Source: Planctomycetota bacterium
GTDB taxonomy: Bacteria; Planctomycetota; GCA-002687715; DRQF01
Assembly (NCBI GenBank): GCA_011369445.1
Contig: DRQF01000122.1
Location: 1-47,810 of the forward strand
Direction of reading: 5' to 3'
DNA: 47,810 bases
Below, one piece after another: positions 28,703-37,721 of this stretch. The notes under the pieces were generated by a model. The model ran no database searches. It saw only the letters and a list, made by a program, of their open reading frames with translations, and was not told the DNA's origin. Positions within the stretch are counted from its first letter, which is position 1. Every line of letters starts with the position of its first letter. Both the position numbers and the translations under genes were made by a program.

Positions 28703-29638
28703 TTAGACGCTGTCGAGGGCGTCCGAACGGTCCGCATTCGTCAGGACGCAACCCACCAATCGAACTCCGGTCATCCCCAAGGAATCGATCGCACGCTCGG
28801 TCATCCGGCGCGGCGTGGCGCCCAGCTTGACTACGAAGAGGACTCCGTCCGCTTCGTGACCGACGACCGACGCATCGCTGGCGACCGACACGGGCGGGGT
28901 GACGATGAGAACTCGATCGAACGCGCTCCTCCACGTGCTGAGAGCCCGCGCAACCCGAAGTCCGGTGATCAATCCGCCGGGATTGGCGACGGCCGGGCCC
29001 GCCGAGACGATTGACAACCCGTCGATGCCTGTGGGGCGAACGACCTCCTCCGGAAGAGCACGATCGGCGAGCACTTGGCTGAGGCCGGGATTGTCACGGG
29101 CGAGCCCGAAGATCGACTCGACCTCGGGGGAACGCAAGTTGGCATCCACGATCAGGACGTTTTCGCTGCCCCCTTCGGCGAAGCACACCGCCAGATTCGC
29201 AGTTACGACGGCGACACCTTCGTGGGGGACGGCACTCGTCAACGCGAGGATCTCCGGGGAAGGATCGAGAACGGAAAGATTCGTGCGGATCGAACGGAAC
29301 TGTTCGCTGCGAAAGTCCGCGGGAGAGTGCCAGGACAGCAGGGCATCAGCGAACGGGGTCACGCTCCCCATGGTGGGGACGGATTCGGTCACTCGGTTCA
29401 ACACCCGGGCCACACGACCCGCCGGAGCCGCCTTTTTCTCCTCGGACCGCGGCGGGGAGGTCGCCGCTCGTCGAACCGGCTCGGGGCGCGCAGGGGGCGT
29501 GGAGCTCCTCGGCGCCTTGGGAGTGCGAGCCACATCGCTGGACGAGGCGCCGCCGCTCTCGGGGCCGCCGGAGGCTTCGGAACGCCTCCGAGCTCGCTCC
29601 CGTTCGGCTTTCTTGAGCGCGTCGTGTATCCGTCCCAT
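28703..29638 (-). CDS. CpsD/CapB (BY-kinase)-like protein, predicted catalytically degenerate
   Basis: MGRIHDALKKAERER N-terminus and EQFRSIRTNL, VLIVDANLRSPEV family motifs; Walker A lysine and Walker B Asp replaced, no tyrosine in the whole protein. Confidence 0.8.
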   Translation of the reverse strand: MGRIHDALKKAERERARRRSEASGGPESGGASSSDVARTPKAPRSSTPPARPEPVRRAATSPPRSEEKKAAPAGRVARVLNRVTESVPTMGSVTPFADALLSWHSPADFRSEQFRSIRTNLSVLDPSPEILALTSAVPHEGVAVVTANLAVCFAEGGSENVLIVDANLRSPEVESIFGLARDNPGLSQVLADRALPEEVVRPTGIDGLSIVSAGPAVANPGGLITGLRVARALSTWRSAFDRVLIVTPPVSVASDASVVGHEADGVLFVVKLGATPRRMTERAIDSLGMTGVRLVGCVLTNADRSDALDSV

Positions 29639-29714
29639 GCTCAGTGCCCTCGTTTCGGCGAATGACCTCTGACGATTCCTATCGGCAGTGGCATCGATCT
29701 TTCCTTCGCCCGAT

Positions 29715-30623
29715 TCATCGTGTTCGGTCCGCGAAGAAGGGAAGCCGCAAGAACGACTTCTTCTTTCGCGCCTTTTCTTCCTGGATGGCCGTCTGCTTGA
29801 ACGACCATTCCGGACCCTCGATCTCCTTGATCGCCGTAATGACGACCTGGCTCGTGATCTTGTGGGTCTCTTCGGTAAACGCGACCAGAAAGGCCCGATC
29901 GCAGACCAGATTGATCAACCGAGGAATCCCATGACTGTATCTATAGATGATGTGAATGGCTCGACTCGAGAATCTGGCGGCATGGTGAGATCCGGCGACT
30001 CTCATCCGATGCTGGATGTACTCCAGCATCTCTCGCTCGCCGAGAGCTTCGAGGTGATACCGCATCACGATTCTCTGCCGAAGCTGCACCAGGCTCGGAT
30101 GGGCCAGTTTTTGGCGCAGTTCGGGCTGGCCAAGCAGGAGGATCTGAATGAGTTTATCCCGCTCCGTCTCGAGGTTGCTGATCAGGCGCACTTCCTCCAT
30201 CGTGGCGAGAGGGAGATTCTGCGCCTCATCGATCACGAGGACCACGTTGCGGTCCTGAGACAACATCTCGATGAGAAACTCGTTGATGGCGTCCATGATC
30301 GCGAGTCTGTCCACCCGCTCGTCGGGAAGCTCGAGTCCGAACTCTCGCGCCACGGTGTACAGGAGTTGGACCCCGTTCAACCGCGGGTTCGTCACCAATG
30401 CCGTGGCTGCGCCGTCCTCTTCGAGTTCCCGCAACAGGCTCCGACAAACGGTGGTCTTCCCAGCGCCGATCTCTCCCGTCAGGACAGCGAAACCCTTTCG
30501 CTGTCCCACGGTGTACATCAACTGAGCCAGAGCCTCGTTGTGCCTCTCACTTGGAAAGTAAAAGCTCGTATCCGGCGTGTTGTTGAAGGGCGGCCGCGAA
30601 AACCCGAACCATTCCTCATACAT
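29715..30623 (-). CDS. AAA ATPase, ExeA/GspA-like (XrtA-associated ATPase type)
   Basis: MYEEWFGFSRPPFNNTPDTSFYFPSERHNEALAQLMYTVGQRKGFAVLTGEIGAGKTTVCRSLLREL; VVLVIDEAQNL. Confidence 0.93.
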   Translation of the reverse strand: MYEEWFGFSRPPFNNTPDTSFYFPSERHNEALAQLMYTVGQRKGFAVLTGEIGAGKTTVCRSLLRELEEDGAATALVTNPRLNGVQLLYTVAREFGLELPDERVDRLAIMDAINEFLIEMLSQDRNVVLVIDEAQNLPLATMEEVRLISNLETERDKLIQILLLGQPELRQKLAHPSLVQLRQRIVMRYHLEALGEREMLEYIQHRMRVAGSHHAARFSSRAIHIIYRYSHGIPRLINLVCDRAFLVAFTEETHKITSQVVITAIKEIEGPEWSFKQTAIQEEKARKKKSFLRLPFFADRTR

Positions 30624-30629
30624 GCCGCC

Positions 30630-32270
30630 TCATCTCCCCTTGTAGATCGAATCCATGAGATCCGCGAGGAAGGGCGGCAGGAAATGCTGAAGCCCTTTCG
30701 AAAAGTACAAGACGTGGAGCGCACCGACGATCAACGCGACGCAGCCCAGAATGATCCAAAGGCTCCGATTGCGCTTTTTCTGCTCCGCGATCTCTTCGTC
30801 CGTCGGGATGCAGGCCACCTCGCCCAGGATCGGCAGAGGCAGCGTGGCCTGCACCTGACTGGATGACGTGTAGGTCATGCCGGAGAACTCTTTCAGGAAA
30901 GCCAAGCCGAGCCCCAAAAGGAGTCCTGCGGCGGCGCCGAGTCCGAGAAAGAGTGGAACTGACGGGAAGACAGGCGGATCCGAGTCACGCGGATATTCCT
31001 GGACGTCGAAGAGGTCGCCCCCCTCTGACTTGATGCGATTCCACTCACCTTCGATGGTGGCGAATTTCTTCTGGGCCTGGATGACCCGCTCGTTGGCGCG
31101 GCCGATGTCGCGGCGGAACTTGTCATCCTGCGCCTGGAGATCCGGAATCCGCTCCAGATTCTTCCGCACGGTGATGAGCCGTTTCTCCACCTTGTCGAGG
31201 GAACGCTTGACGCCCTCGATCTGGGCCAACACATCGTCGCGACGCTCGACGAGGGTCTGGTAGAGCTTGTTCGGCCCCACCTCCTGACCGCCGGGGATGA
31301 GTTCGTCCATCGCGGCGTAGCGCCGCTCGAGGCTCTCGATCTTCGTCTTTTGCGCCCTGACCGTGGGCGTGAGATCCGTCAAGCCGTTCACGGTGAGCAT
31401 GACGTTCAGCTTGGCCCGTTCCTGATCCAGAAGGAGCTTCAGATCGCTCCTCTCCGGGTTGGGAACGAACTTCACGGTGACGGAGCTGGTCTTCTGGTCG
31501 CGAATCTGGGCCAAGACGCGCTGAAGCTGCCCCTGAAGCCCATTGAGCGTCACCTCCAGTTCGGTGCGCCGCTCCCGAAGCGACCCGGACTCGTTGGCGA
31601 GTTGGCGCCTCACGGAGACGAGTGAATAGTCGGGACTCGAGCGAAAGGCGTTGTACTCGGCCTGAAGGTCGACGAGGGTGCGCTCGTGGGACCTCAAGCT
31701 GGACTCGGCCGCGCGATAGAGACGTTCGGCGAGGCCCCGATAGCGATTCTTGAAATAGTTGCGATACCCGTCCAGCACCTCGCTGACGAACAGTGCCACC
31801 TTCTTCCGGTCACGCCCCTGATAGCTGATCGTCACGAGGTCCGACCCCGACTTCGTGAACGAGGGCTTCACGACGAGGTTCTTGTCGATGTACTTGAAGA
31901 AATCAGAGAGTTCCTCCGGGTCGTTCAGGTTGAATCCTTCCGTCAATCCGACGCGGCGCACGATCTCCATGTAGAACCCAGGACGAATGATGTCCGTACC
32001 GATCGTGGCGAGAAGCGGCTTGTGGGGAACGACGGCCTGCGTTCCTGCGAGCAGCCCGCGGGTCAGGCCCGGGTCGCGAACCTTGAACTGGGTGAACGAC
32101 TCGTACTTGGGCGGGATGACGTAGGCGATGAGCCCCGCCACGACGGTCATGATGAGCAGCGGGAAGATGATCGTTTTGGGTCGCCGCGTGAAGACCCCCA
32201 AGTACTCGACCAGACCTGGCCCCTCGACCTCCGTCGGAAGCGCTTGTTTGACTTCGGTGACAGCCATCAT
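30630..32270 (-). CDS. Polysaccharide chain-length determinant (Wzz/GumC-like)
   Basis: N-terminal TM, long coiled-coil region, C-terminal TM (IILGCVALIVGALHVLYF). Confidence 0.88.
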   Translation of the reverse strand: MMAVTEVKQALPTEVEGPGLVEYLGVFTRRPKTIIFPLLIMTVVAGLIAYVIPPKYESFTQFKVRDPGLTRGLLAGTQAVVPHKPLLATIGTDIIRPGFYMEIVRRVGLTEGFNLNDPEELSDFFKYIDKNLVVKPSFTKSGSDLVTISYQGRDRKKVALFVSEVLDGYRNYFKNRYRGLAERLYRAAESSLRSHERTLVDLQAEYNAFRSSPDYSLVSVRRQLANESGSLRERRTELEVTLNGLQGQLQRVLAQIRDQKTSSVTVKFVPNPERSDLKLLLDQERAKLNVMLTVNGLTDLTPTVRAQKTKIESLERRYAAMDELIPGGQEVGPNKLYQTLVERRDDVLAQIEGVKRSLDKVEKRLITVRKNLERIPDLQAQDDKFRRDIGRANERVIQAQKKFATIEGEWNRIKSEGGDLFDVQEYPRDSDPPVFPSVPLFLGLGAAAGLLLGLGLAFLKEFSGMTYTSSSQVQATLPLPILGEVACIPTDEEIAEQKKRNRSLWIILGCVALIVGALHVLYFSKGLQHFLPPFLADLMDSIYKGR

Positions 32271-32277
32271 TCGCTCC

Positions 32278-33057
32278 TCAGAAACCCGTTCCGCGACGGC
32301 GCCGCGGGAGTCTGCCCGTCTGGATGAAAAGGACCGTGTCCGCCGCCTCGCTCAGGTTGAGTGAGAGGGACTTGAGGGGCAGCGTGGCCTGGTAGAGAGT
32401 CTGGGCGATTCTGGCAAAGAACGAGGGCTGGAAATATACGATATCGTCGGGACGAAGTTGGATATTGCCCGCCGTGTAGCCGTTCACAAACATGTCATAG
32501 ACATTGATGTCCAGAACCTGCGGATGCCGCGGATCTCCTCGAATGACCTTGAGATGGCAATCATCGGCCAAAAAGTCGATCCCCCCCACGTCCGCGACGA
32601 GATCTAGGACCGTATAGTCTCCCTGAAGAGGCAGCGCCCGCGCCCGGATGCCACCGCGAAGCTCGGTCGTGAAGACGTAGATTCTCTTGCTGACGATGCG
32701 CTGAGGCGTCACCACGACAGAGACCCCGCGGATGTAGGGGCTGAGAAGCAGTTGGATCTTGCTTTGGATCTGCTCGGTCGTGAGCCCCGCCACCTTCACG
32801 GGACCGACGTAGGAGACCTGGACGGTGCCGTCGGCGAGAATGGGCTGCAGGGAGTCTAGGTCCGTATTGTTGGCGATCTGAATGCTGATCACGTCGCCGG
32901 GACCGAGGGTCCATTCGTCCTCATATTCGGGCTGCGCGTACTTGTGTCCAAAGGCACGGGTGTTCACCCGGTTTCCGAACTCCTCGTACTTACTGTTCGG
33001 CCCGTTACAGCCCACGGTCAAGATCACCATGAGCAACGCCAGAAGCGGTTTCATCAT
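32278..33057 (-). CDS. Polysaccharide export lipoprotein (Wza-like, Poly_export/SLBB)
   Basis: Lipobox MILTVGC-like; YEDEWTLGPGDVISIQIANN; VSYVGPVKVAGLTTEQIQSKIQ. Confidence 0.92.
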   Translation of the reverse strand: MMKPLLALLMVILTVGCNGPNSKYEEFGNRVNTRAFGHKYAQPEYEDEWTLGPGDVISIQIANNTDLDSLQPILADGTVQVSYVGPVKVAGLTTEQIQSKIQLLLSPYIRGVSVVVTPQRIVSKRIYVFTTELRGGIRARALPLQGDYTVLDLVADVGGIDFLADDCHLKVIRGDPRHPQVLDINVYDMFVNGYTAGNIQLRPDDIVYFQPSFFARIAQTLYQATLPLKSLSLNLSEAADTVLFIQTGRLPRRRRGTGF

Positions 33058-33354
33058 CGTCCCTTCCGTTCGGACGGCCCCTCCGTCAAGAGAGCTCGCC
33101 CGCCTGTTCCCCGGACACCGAACCAGCCGGGTCCAAGGGGTCTATCGGCCGTTCGGGCGGAGAAAATGCACCCCAGCCGACGGAAGCAGGGGTGAAATCA
33201 GCCGTTCCGGCGTCTCGGTACGTCATCCAGTCACCGAAGTATAGACACCGTTGCCTTGGTTCCGACAAGGAATCGGGGCTCCGAGAGTGGGTTCCCGGGT
33301 GTCATTTTGCCCCCTGATTGCCTACTTTTCCACGCAAAGTTCTTTTTTCGGCAA

Positions 33355-34146
33355 CTAAGGGGTGCCCGGCCCGGACCTCCAGACCTTCCGCTCGAGATGA
33401 AATCCCTTAGGCGGCCTCCAGGCCACCTTGAACCGGAGGATCGCCCAAACCGCTTCCAGAGCGTCCGAGAAACCGATCTTCTTCCCTTCGCTGTAGTCCC
33501 TGCCGTGGTAGGACACGCCCACCTCGTACACCTTCACTCCCATCTTCGCCACCTTTTGGGTGAGTTCCGGTTCCACCGCGAATCGGGAGGATTGAATCTC
33601 GATGGCCTGGAGGATTTCCCTGCGGAAGGCCTTATAGCAGCACTCCATGTCGGTGAGATTCAGGTTCGTGCAGATGTTGGAGAGCAGCGTCAACAGACGG
33701 TTCGCGACGTAGTGGAAGAAAAGGTGCACCCTTTGCTGAGGCCCCTGGAATCGGGACCCGAAGACCACGTCCGCGCGACCATCCAGTATCGGAGCCAGGA
33801 TGCGGGGGTATTCTTCGGGATCGTATTCCAAGTCCGCATCCTGGATGATCACGATGTCCCCTTCGGCGGCCTTGAAGCCGGTCTGAAGCGCACCTGCTTT
33901 CCCCTGATTCTTTTCGTGGAAAACGGTTCGAATCCGTGCGTCCTCGGCGGACAACTCGTCGAGCAGGTCGCGGGAGCCGTCGGTTGAACCGTCATCGACG
34001 CAGATCAGCTCGACACCGACGTCGGAGCCCAGGTCGACCGCCAGCACCCGGTCCACGATGGTCCGCAACGTGGCCATCTCGTTGTAGACGGGCATGACGA
34101 CGCTCAGGAGTGCCGAGGTGGGGTTCTGGTCGGATTCAGAACTCAT
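33355..34146 (-). CDS. Glycosyltransferase family 2
   Basis: LLSVVMPVYNEMATLRTIVDRVL...ELICVDDGSTDGSRDLLDEL...GDIVIIQDADLEYDPEEYP; start at 34146 overlaps rfbB stop. Confidence 0.93.
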   Translation of the reverse strand: MSSESDQNPTSALLSVVMPVYNEMATLRTIVDRVLAVDLGSDVGVELICVDDGSTDGSRDLLDELSAEDARIRTVFHEKNQGKAGALQTGFKAAEGDIVIIQDADLEYDPEEYPRILAPILDGRADVVFGSRFQGPQQRVHLFFHYVANRLLTLLSNICTNLNLTDMECCYKAFRREILQAIEIQSSRFAVEPELTQKVAKMGVKVYEVGVSYHGRDYSEGKKIGFSDALEAVWAILRFKVAWRPPKGFHLERKVWRSGPGTP

Positions 34147-35165
34147 GCGTCTCCCCGATCCCCGTACATGGTCTCGTACCAATTCATGTACTCGCCGGAC
34201 TTGATGCGACGCCACCAAGAATCGTGGTCCCGATACCACTGAACGCAACGTTCGAGGCCACCCTCGAAACTCACCGTGGGGGCGAAACCCAGTTCACGGG
34301 CCGCCTTGGAGAAGTCGATCGCATAGCGGCGATCGTGCCCTTTGCGATCCTCGACGAACTCGATGAGAGAATCCGGCTTCCCAAGCAGGGCCAGAATGCC
34401 TCTCACAACGTCGAGATTCGTCCGCTCGGCATCTCCGCCGAAATTGTAGACCTCCCCGGCCCGCCCCTTATCCAGTGCGAGATCGATCCCGCGGCAGTGG
34501 TCCTCGACCCAGATCCAGTCCCGGACGTTCAACCCGTCACCGTAGACCGGGAGGGCTCTCCCCTCCAGAGCATTGGAGATCATCAGGGGAATCAACTTCT
34601 CGGGAAACTGGTACGGACCGTAGTTGTTCGAGCAGCGGGTGATGACGACGTCCATCCCGTGGGTCTCGTGGGCGGCCCGCACGAGCATGTCTGCCGCGGC
34701 CTTGCTGGCTGAGTACGGACTATTGGGAGCGAGTGATGTCATCTCGGTGAACTTCCCCTCATCACCGAGACTTCCGTAGACCTCGTCGGTGGACACCTGC
34801 ACCATCCGGCGCACGCCGCGGGCACGCGCGAAGTCGAGAAGGGTCTGGGTGCCGATGACGTTCGTGCGGAGAAACGCACTCGCATCCTCGATCGACCGAT
34901 CGACGTGACTCTCAGCCGCGAAGTGGACGACGGCGTCCACGGGCTCGTCGACGGCCTCCTCGAGGGCCTGCCGGTCGGCAACGTCGATCCGAAGAAAACG
35001 ATACCCGGGCCCCTCGTCGATGCCCTCCAGGTTCTCGAGGTTTCCGGCGTAGGTCAGAAGATCGACGTTGAGGATGCGATCGTCGGGATGGGTTTCGCGC
35101 CTCAGACGCACCCAGTTGCTGCCGATGAATCCGGCGCCGCCCGTCACAAGAATCGTACTCACCAA
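34143..35165 (-). CDS. rfbB: dTDP-glucose 4,6-dehydratase
   Basis: ILVTGGAGFIGSNWVRL; VQVSTDEVYGSLGD; YSASKAAADMLVRA; RCSNNYGPYQFPEKLIPLMI. Confidence 0.95.
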   Translation of the reverse strand: MVSTILVTGGAGFIGSNWVRLRRETHPDDRILNVDLLTYAGNLENLEGIDEGPGYRFLRIDVADRQALEEAVDEPVDAVVHFAAESHVDRSIEDASAFLRTNVIGTQTLLDFARARGVRRMVQVSTDEVYGSLGDEGKFTEMTSLAPNSPYSASKAAADMLVRAAHETHGMDVVITRCSNNYGPYQFPEKLIPLMISNALEGRALPVYGDGLNVRDWIWVEDHCRGIDLALDKGRAGEVYNFGGDAERTNLDVVRGILALLGKPDSLIEFVEDRKGHDRRYAIDFSKAARELGFAPTVSFEGGLERCVQWYRDHDSWWRRIKSGEYMNWYETMYGDRGDA

Positions 35166-36031
35166 TTCATCTCCTGCCGGCGGCGCGTGAACTCCTCGAC
35201 CCCAGCCTCCCAGCTGGGCATGTCGTCACCGATGGTCAGCTCCAGCGCCCGGTTGCGCAACGCCGAATTGCGAGGGCGGGTCGCCGGACGAGGAAAAGCG
35301 TCGGTCGTGACCTTCTCCACGAGATAGTCCTCACGCCCCTCGGCGTCGAGCAGGGCCCGCGTGAAGCCCCACCAGGAGGTCTCGCCTCGCGAACTCATGT
35401 GGTAGAGGCCATATCGACCCGACTCCACGATCCGCTGGACCTGTTCGGCCGCATGCCTCGCATGGGTGGGGCAGCCGATCTGGTCGTCCACGACTCGCAA
35501 CATGGGGTGACGGCGCGACAGATCGAGAATCCGAGTGGCGAAATTCGGCGTCCGATCATCATAGAGCCACTGAACGCGCCCGATCCAAAAGCGCGCGCCG
35601 GATTCCACGACGGCTCGCTCCCCGCCGAGCTTGGAGCGGCCGTACGCGGAGAGCGGTCGGGGAGTGTCCCACTCATCGTACGCCCTCCCCTTTTCCCCAT
35701 CGAACACATAGTCCGTTCCGATGTGGAACAGGGCCGCCTCGACGTCGCGACAGGCCCACGCGAGGTGGCCCGGCGCCAAGGTATTCAAGCGGTAGGCGGC
35801 ATCGCCATCCGACTCCGCGCCATCCACGTCCGTGTAGGCCGCGCAGTTCACGACGACGTCTGGCCGCACGCGGCGCAGAACCGAACCCACCGCTGCATGG
35901 TCGGTCACGTCGAGGGCTTCAACTCCGTCCCCCGAACACCGTGCCGTGGCGATCACTTCATGAGCCGCCGAAAAGGCTTCCACGACCCTGCGGCCCAGCA
36001 TTCCGTTGGCACCAGTGACGAGAACTCTCAC
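35159..36031 (-). CDS. rfbD: dTDP-4-dehydrorhamnose reductase
   Basis: VRVLVTGANGMLGRRVVEAF; VVNCAAYTDVDGAESD; HIGTDYVFDGEKGRAYDEWDTPRPLSAYGRSKLGGE; GTG start at 36031 overlaps rfbA stop. Confidence 0.93.
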   Translation of the reverse strand: MRVLVTGANGMLGRRVVEAFSAAHEVIATARCSGDGVEALDVTDHAAVGSVLRRVRPDVVVNCAAYTDVDGAESDGDAAYRLNTLAPGHLAWACRDVEAALFHIGTDYVFDGEKGRAYDEWDTPRPLSAYGRSKLGGERAVVESGARFWIGRVQWLYDDRTPNFATRILDLSRRHPMLRVVDDQIGCPTHARHAAEQVQRIVESGRYGLYHMSSRGETSWWGFTRALLDAEGREDYLVEKVTTDAFPRPATRPRNSALRNRALELTIGDDMPSWEAGVEEFTRRRQEMNW

Positions 36032-36762
36032 AGCGACATCCGGTTCGCCCCGCCCTCCTTGACGAGGACGCTCGCGCGATGGAGGGACTCGAACGTGCCA
36101 GCATCCGTCCACCATCCATCGAGCTCGGACCATTCCATGCGACCGGCTCGAATGTAGTGGTTGTTCACGTCCGTGATCTCCAACTCGCCACGGTCGGAGG
36201 GTTCGCACTGACGAATGAAGTCGAAGACGGTGCCATCGTAGAAGTAGATTCCGATGACGGCGAAGTTGCTGGGTGGATTCGCGGGCTTCTCCACGACCTC
36301 GACAATCCTGTCTCCATCGATCACCGGCACTCCGAATCGCTCCGGGTCCTCGACGGCCTTGAGGAGAATGCGCGCCCCCCCGCCTTGCGCGTCGAACGCC
36401 TTCCTGGCCTCGAGGATGTTGCCCTGGATGATGTTGTCGCCGAGAACGACGCAGATGGAGTCTCCAGCCGCGAAGTGCTCGGCCAGGGAAAGAGCTTCCG
36501 CGATGCCGCCCTCGCCCTCCTGGTAGGTGTAGTTCACGTGTTTGAGTCCGAACTCCTTGCCGTTGCCGAGCAATCTCAGAAAGTCCCCGGCGCTGTTCCC
36601 CCCCGTCACGACCAGGATGTCCTCGATGCCTGCATTCACCAGGCATTGGAGGGGATAGTAAATCATCGGTTTGTCGTAGACGGGCAACAGATGCTTGTTC
36701 GTCACCCGTGTGCAGGGACTCAATCGGGTTCCCAAACCCCCGGCCAAAATCACGCCTTTCAT
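36028..36762 (-). CDS. rfbA: Glucose-1-phosphate thymidylyltransferase
   Basis: MKGVILAGGLGTRLSPCTRVTNKHLLPVYDKPMIYYPLQCL; VVLGDNIIQGN. Confidence 0.92.
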   Translation of the reverse strand: MKGVILAGGLGTRLSPCTRVTNKHLLPVYDKPMIYYPLQCLVNAGIEDILVVTGGNSAGDFLRLLGNGKEFGLKHVNYTYQEGEGGIAEALSLAEHFAAGDSICVVLGDNIIQGNILEARKAFDAQGGGARILLKAVEDPERFGVPVIDGDRIVEVVEKPANPPSNFAVIGIYFYDGTVFDFIRQCEPSDRGELEITDVNNHYIRAGRMEWSELDGWWTDAGTFESLHRASVLVKEGGANRMSL

Positions 36763-37718
36763 GACCGCGCCTCCTCGTTGCGATCCGCCGCCTCGCGATA
36801 CCACGCGATCGTCCGCTCGAGGCCGCAGCGAAGATCGACCTTCGGCTCGTAGCCGAGAAGCTCACGGGCCTTCTCGATGGACGCCAAGCTGTGGAGAACG
36901 TCACCCTTGCGGGGTGCGGAATAGTCGATCGTCACCTCGCGTCCAAGAACCTCCGCGATGGTCCGGATCAGCGCATTGATCGTGATTCGCTCGCCGATCC
37001 CCACGTTGAAGACCTCCCCCGGAGCGCCCGGCGACGTCATGGCCGCCACGTTCGCCGCAACGACGTTGTCGATGTGAGTGAAGTCACGCGACTGCTCACC
37101 GTCCCCGTAGACGATGGGCGCCTGCCCGCTCAGGATGCGTGTGATGAATTTCGGGATCGCCGCCGCGTAGTCGGAATCGGGAGCTTGGCGCGGGCCGAAG
37201 ACGTTGAAGTAGCGAAGCGCCACGGTCTCGAGGCCGAACCCCGAGTTGAAGACCTGGCAGAGGTACTCACCGTGCAGCTTGTCGGCGGCATACGGGCTCT
37301 TGGGGGCCGGTAGCATCGTTTCGATCTTCGGCAACGTGGGACTCTCGCCGTACGCCGAACTGCTCGCCGCGTAGATGACACGTTTCACCCCTGCATCGCG
37401 GGAGGCGATCAGAACATTGAGCGTCCCTCGGCTGTTCGCCTCGTGAGACAGTTCCGGGTCCTCCATGGAGCGCGGCACACTGGGAACGGCGGCCTCGTGG
37501 AAGACGTACTCGACGCCTTCGAAGGCGGGACGAATCCCGTCGAGCCTCGTGATGTCTGCCTCGAAGACCTGAATCGACTCCTCGAGTCCCTCCAGATTCT
37601 CCTGGCGGCCCGAGGAAAAATTGTCGAGCACCGAGACATCGTCTCCACTCTCGATGAACGCACGAACCAGGTTCGAACCGATGAAACCGGCTCCGCCCGT
37701 GATGAGAATCTTTGCCAC
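36759..37718 (-). CDS. NAD-dependent epimerase/dehydratase (UDP-hexose 4-epimerase-like)
   Basis: [66 protein letters not shown]. Confidence 0.92.
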   Translation of the reverse strand: MAKILITGGAGFIGSNLVRAFIESGDDVSVLDNFSSGRQENLEGLEESIQVFEADITRLDGIRPAFEGVEYVFHEAAVPSVPRSMEDPELSHEANSRGTLNVLIASRDAGVKRVIYAASSSAYGESPTLPKIETMLPAPKSPYAADKLHGEYLCQVFNSGFGLETVALRYFNVFGPRQAPDSDYAAAIPKFITRILSGQAPIVYGDGEQSRDFTHIDNVVAANVAAMTSPGAPGEVFNVGIGERITINALIRTIAEVLGREVTIDYSAPRKGDVLHSLASIEKARELLGYEPKVDLRCGLERTIAWYREAADRNEEARS

Positions 37719-37721
37719 GAC

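Noticed and set aside
36032-36904. N-terminal half of the 581-aa ORF 35159..36904
   Set aside because: Out-of-frame read-through of the rfbA region; the true rfbD begins at the GTG at 36031
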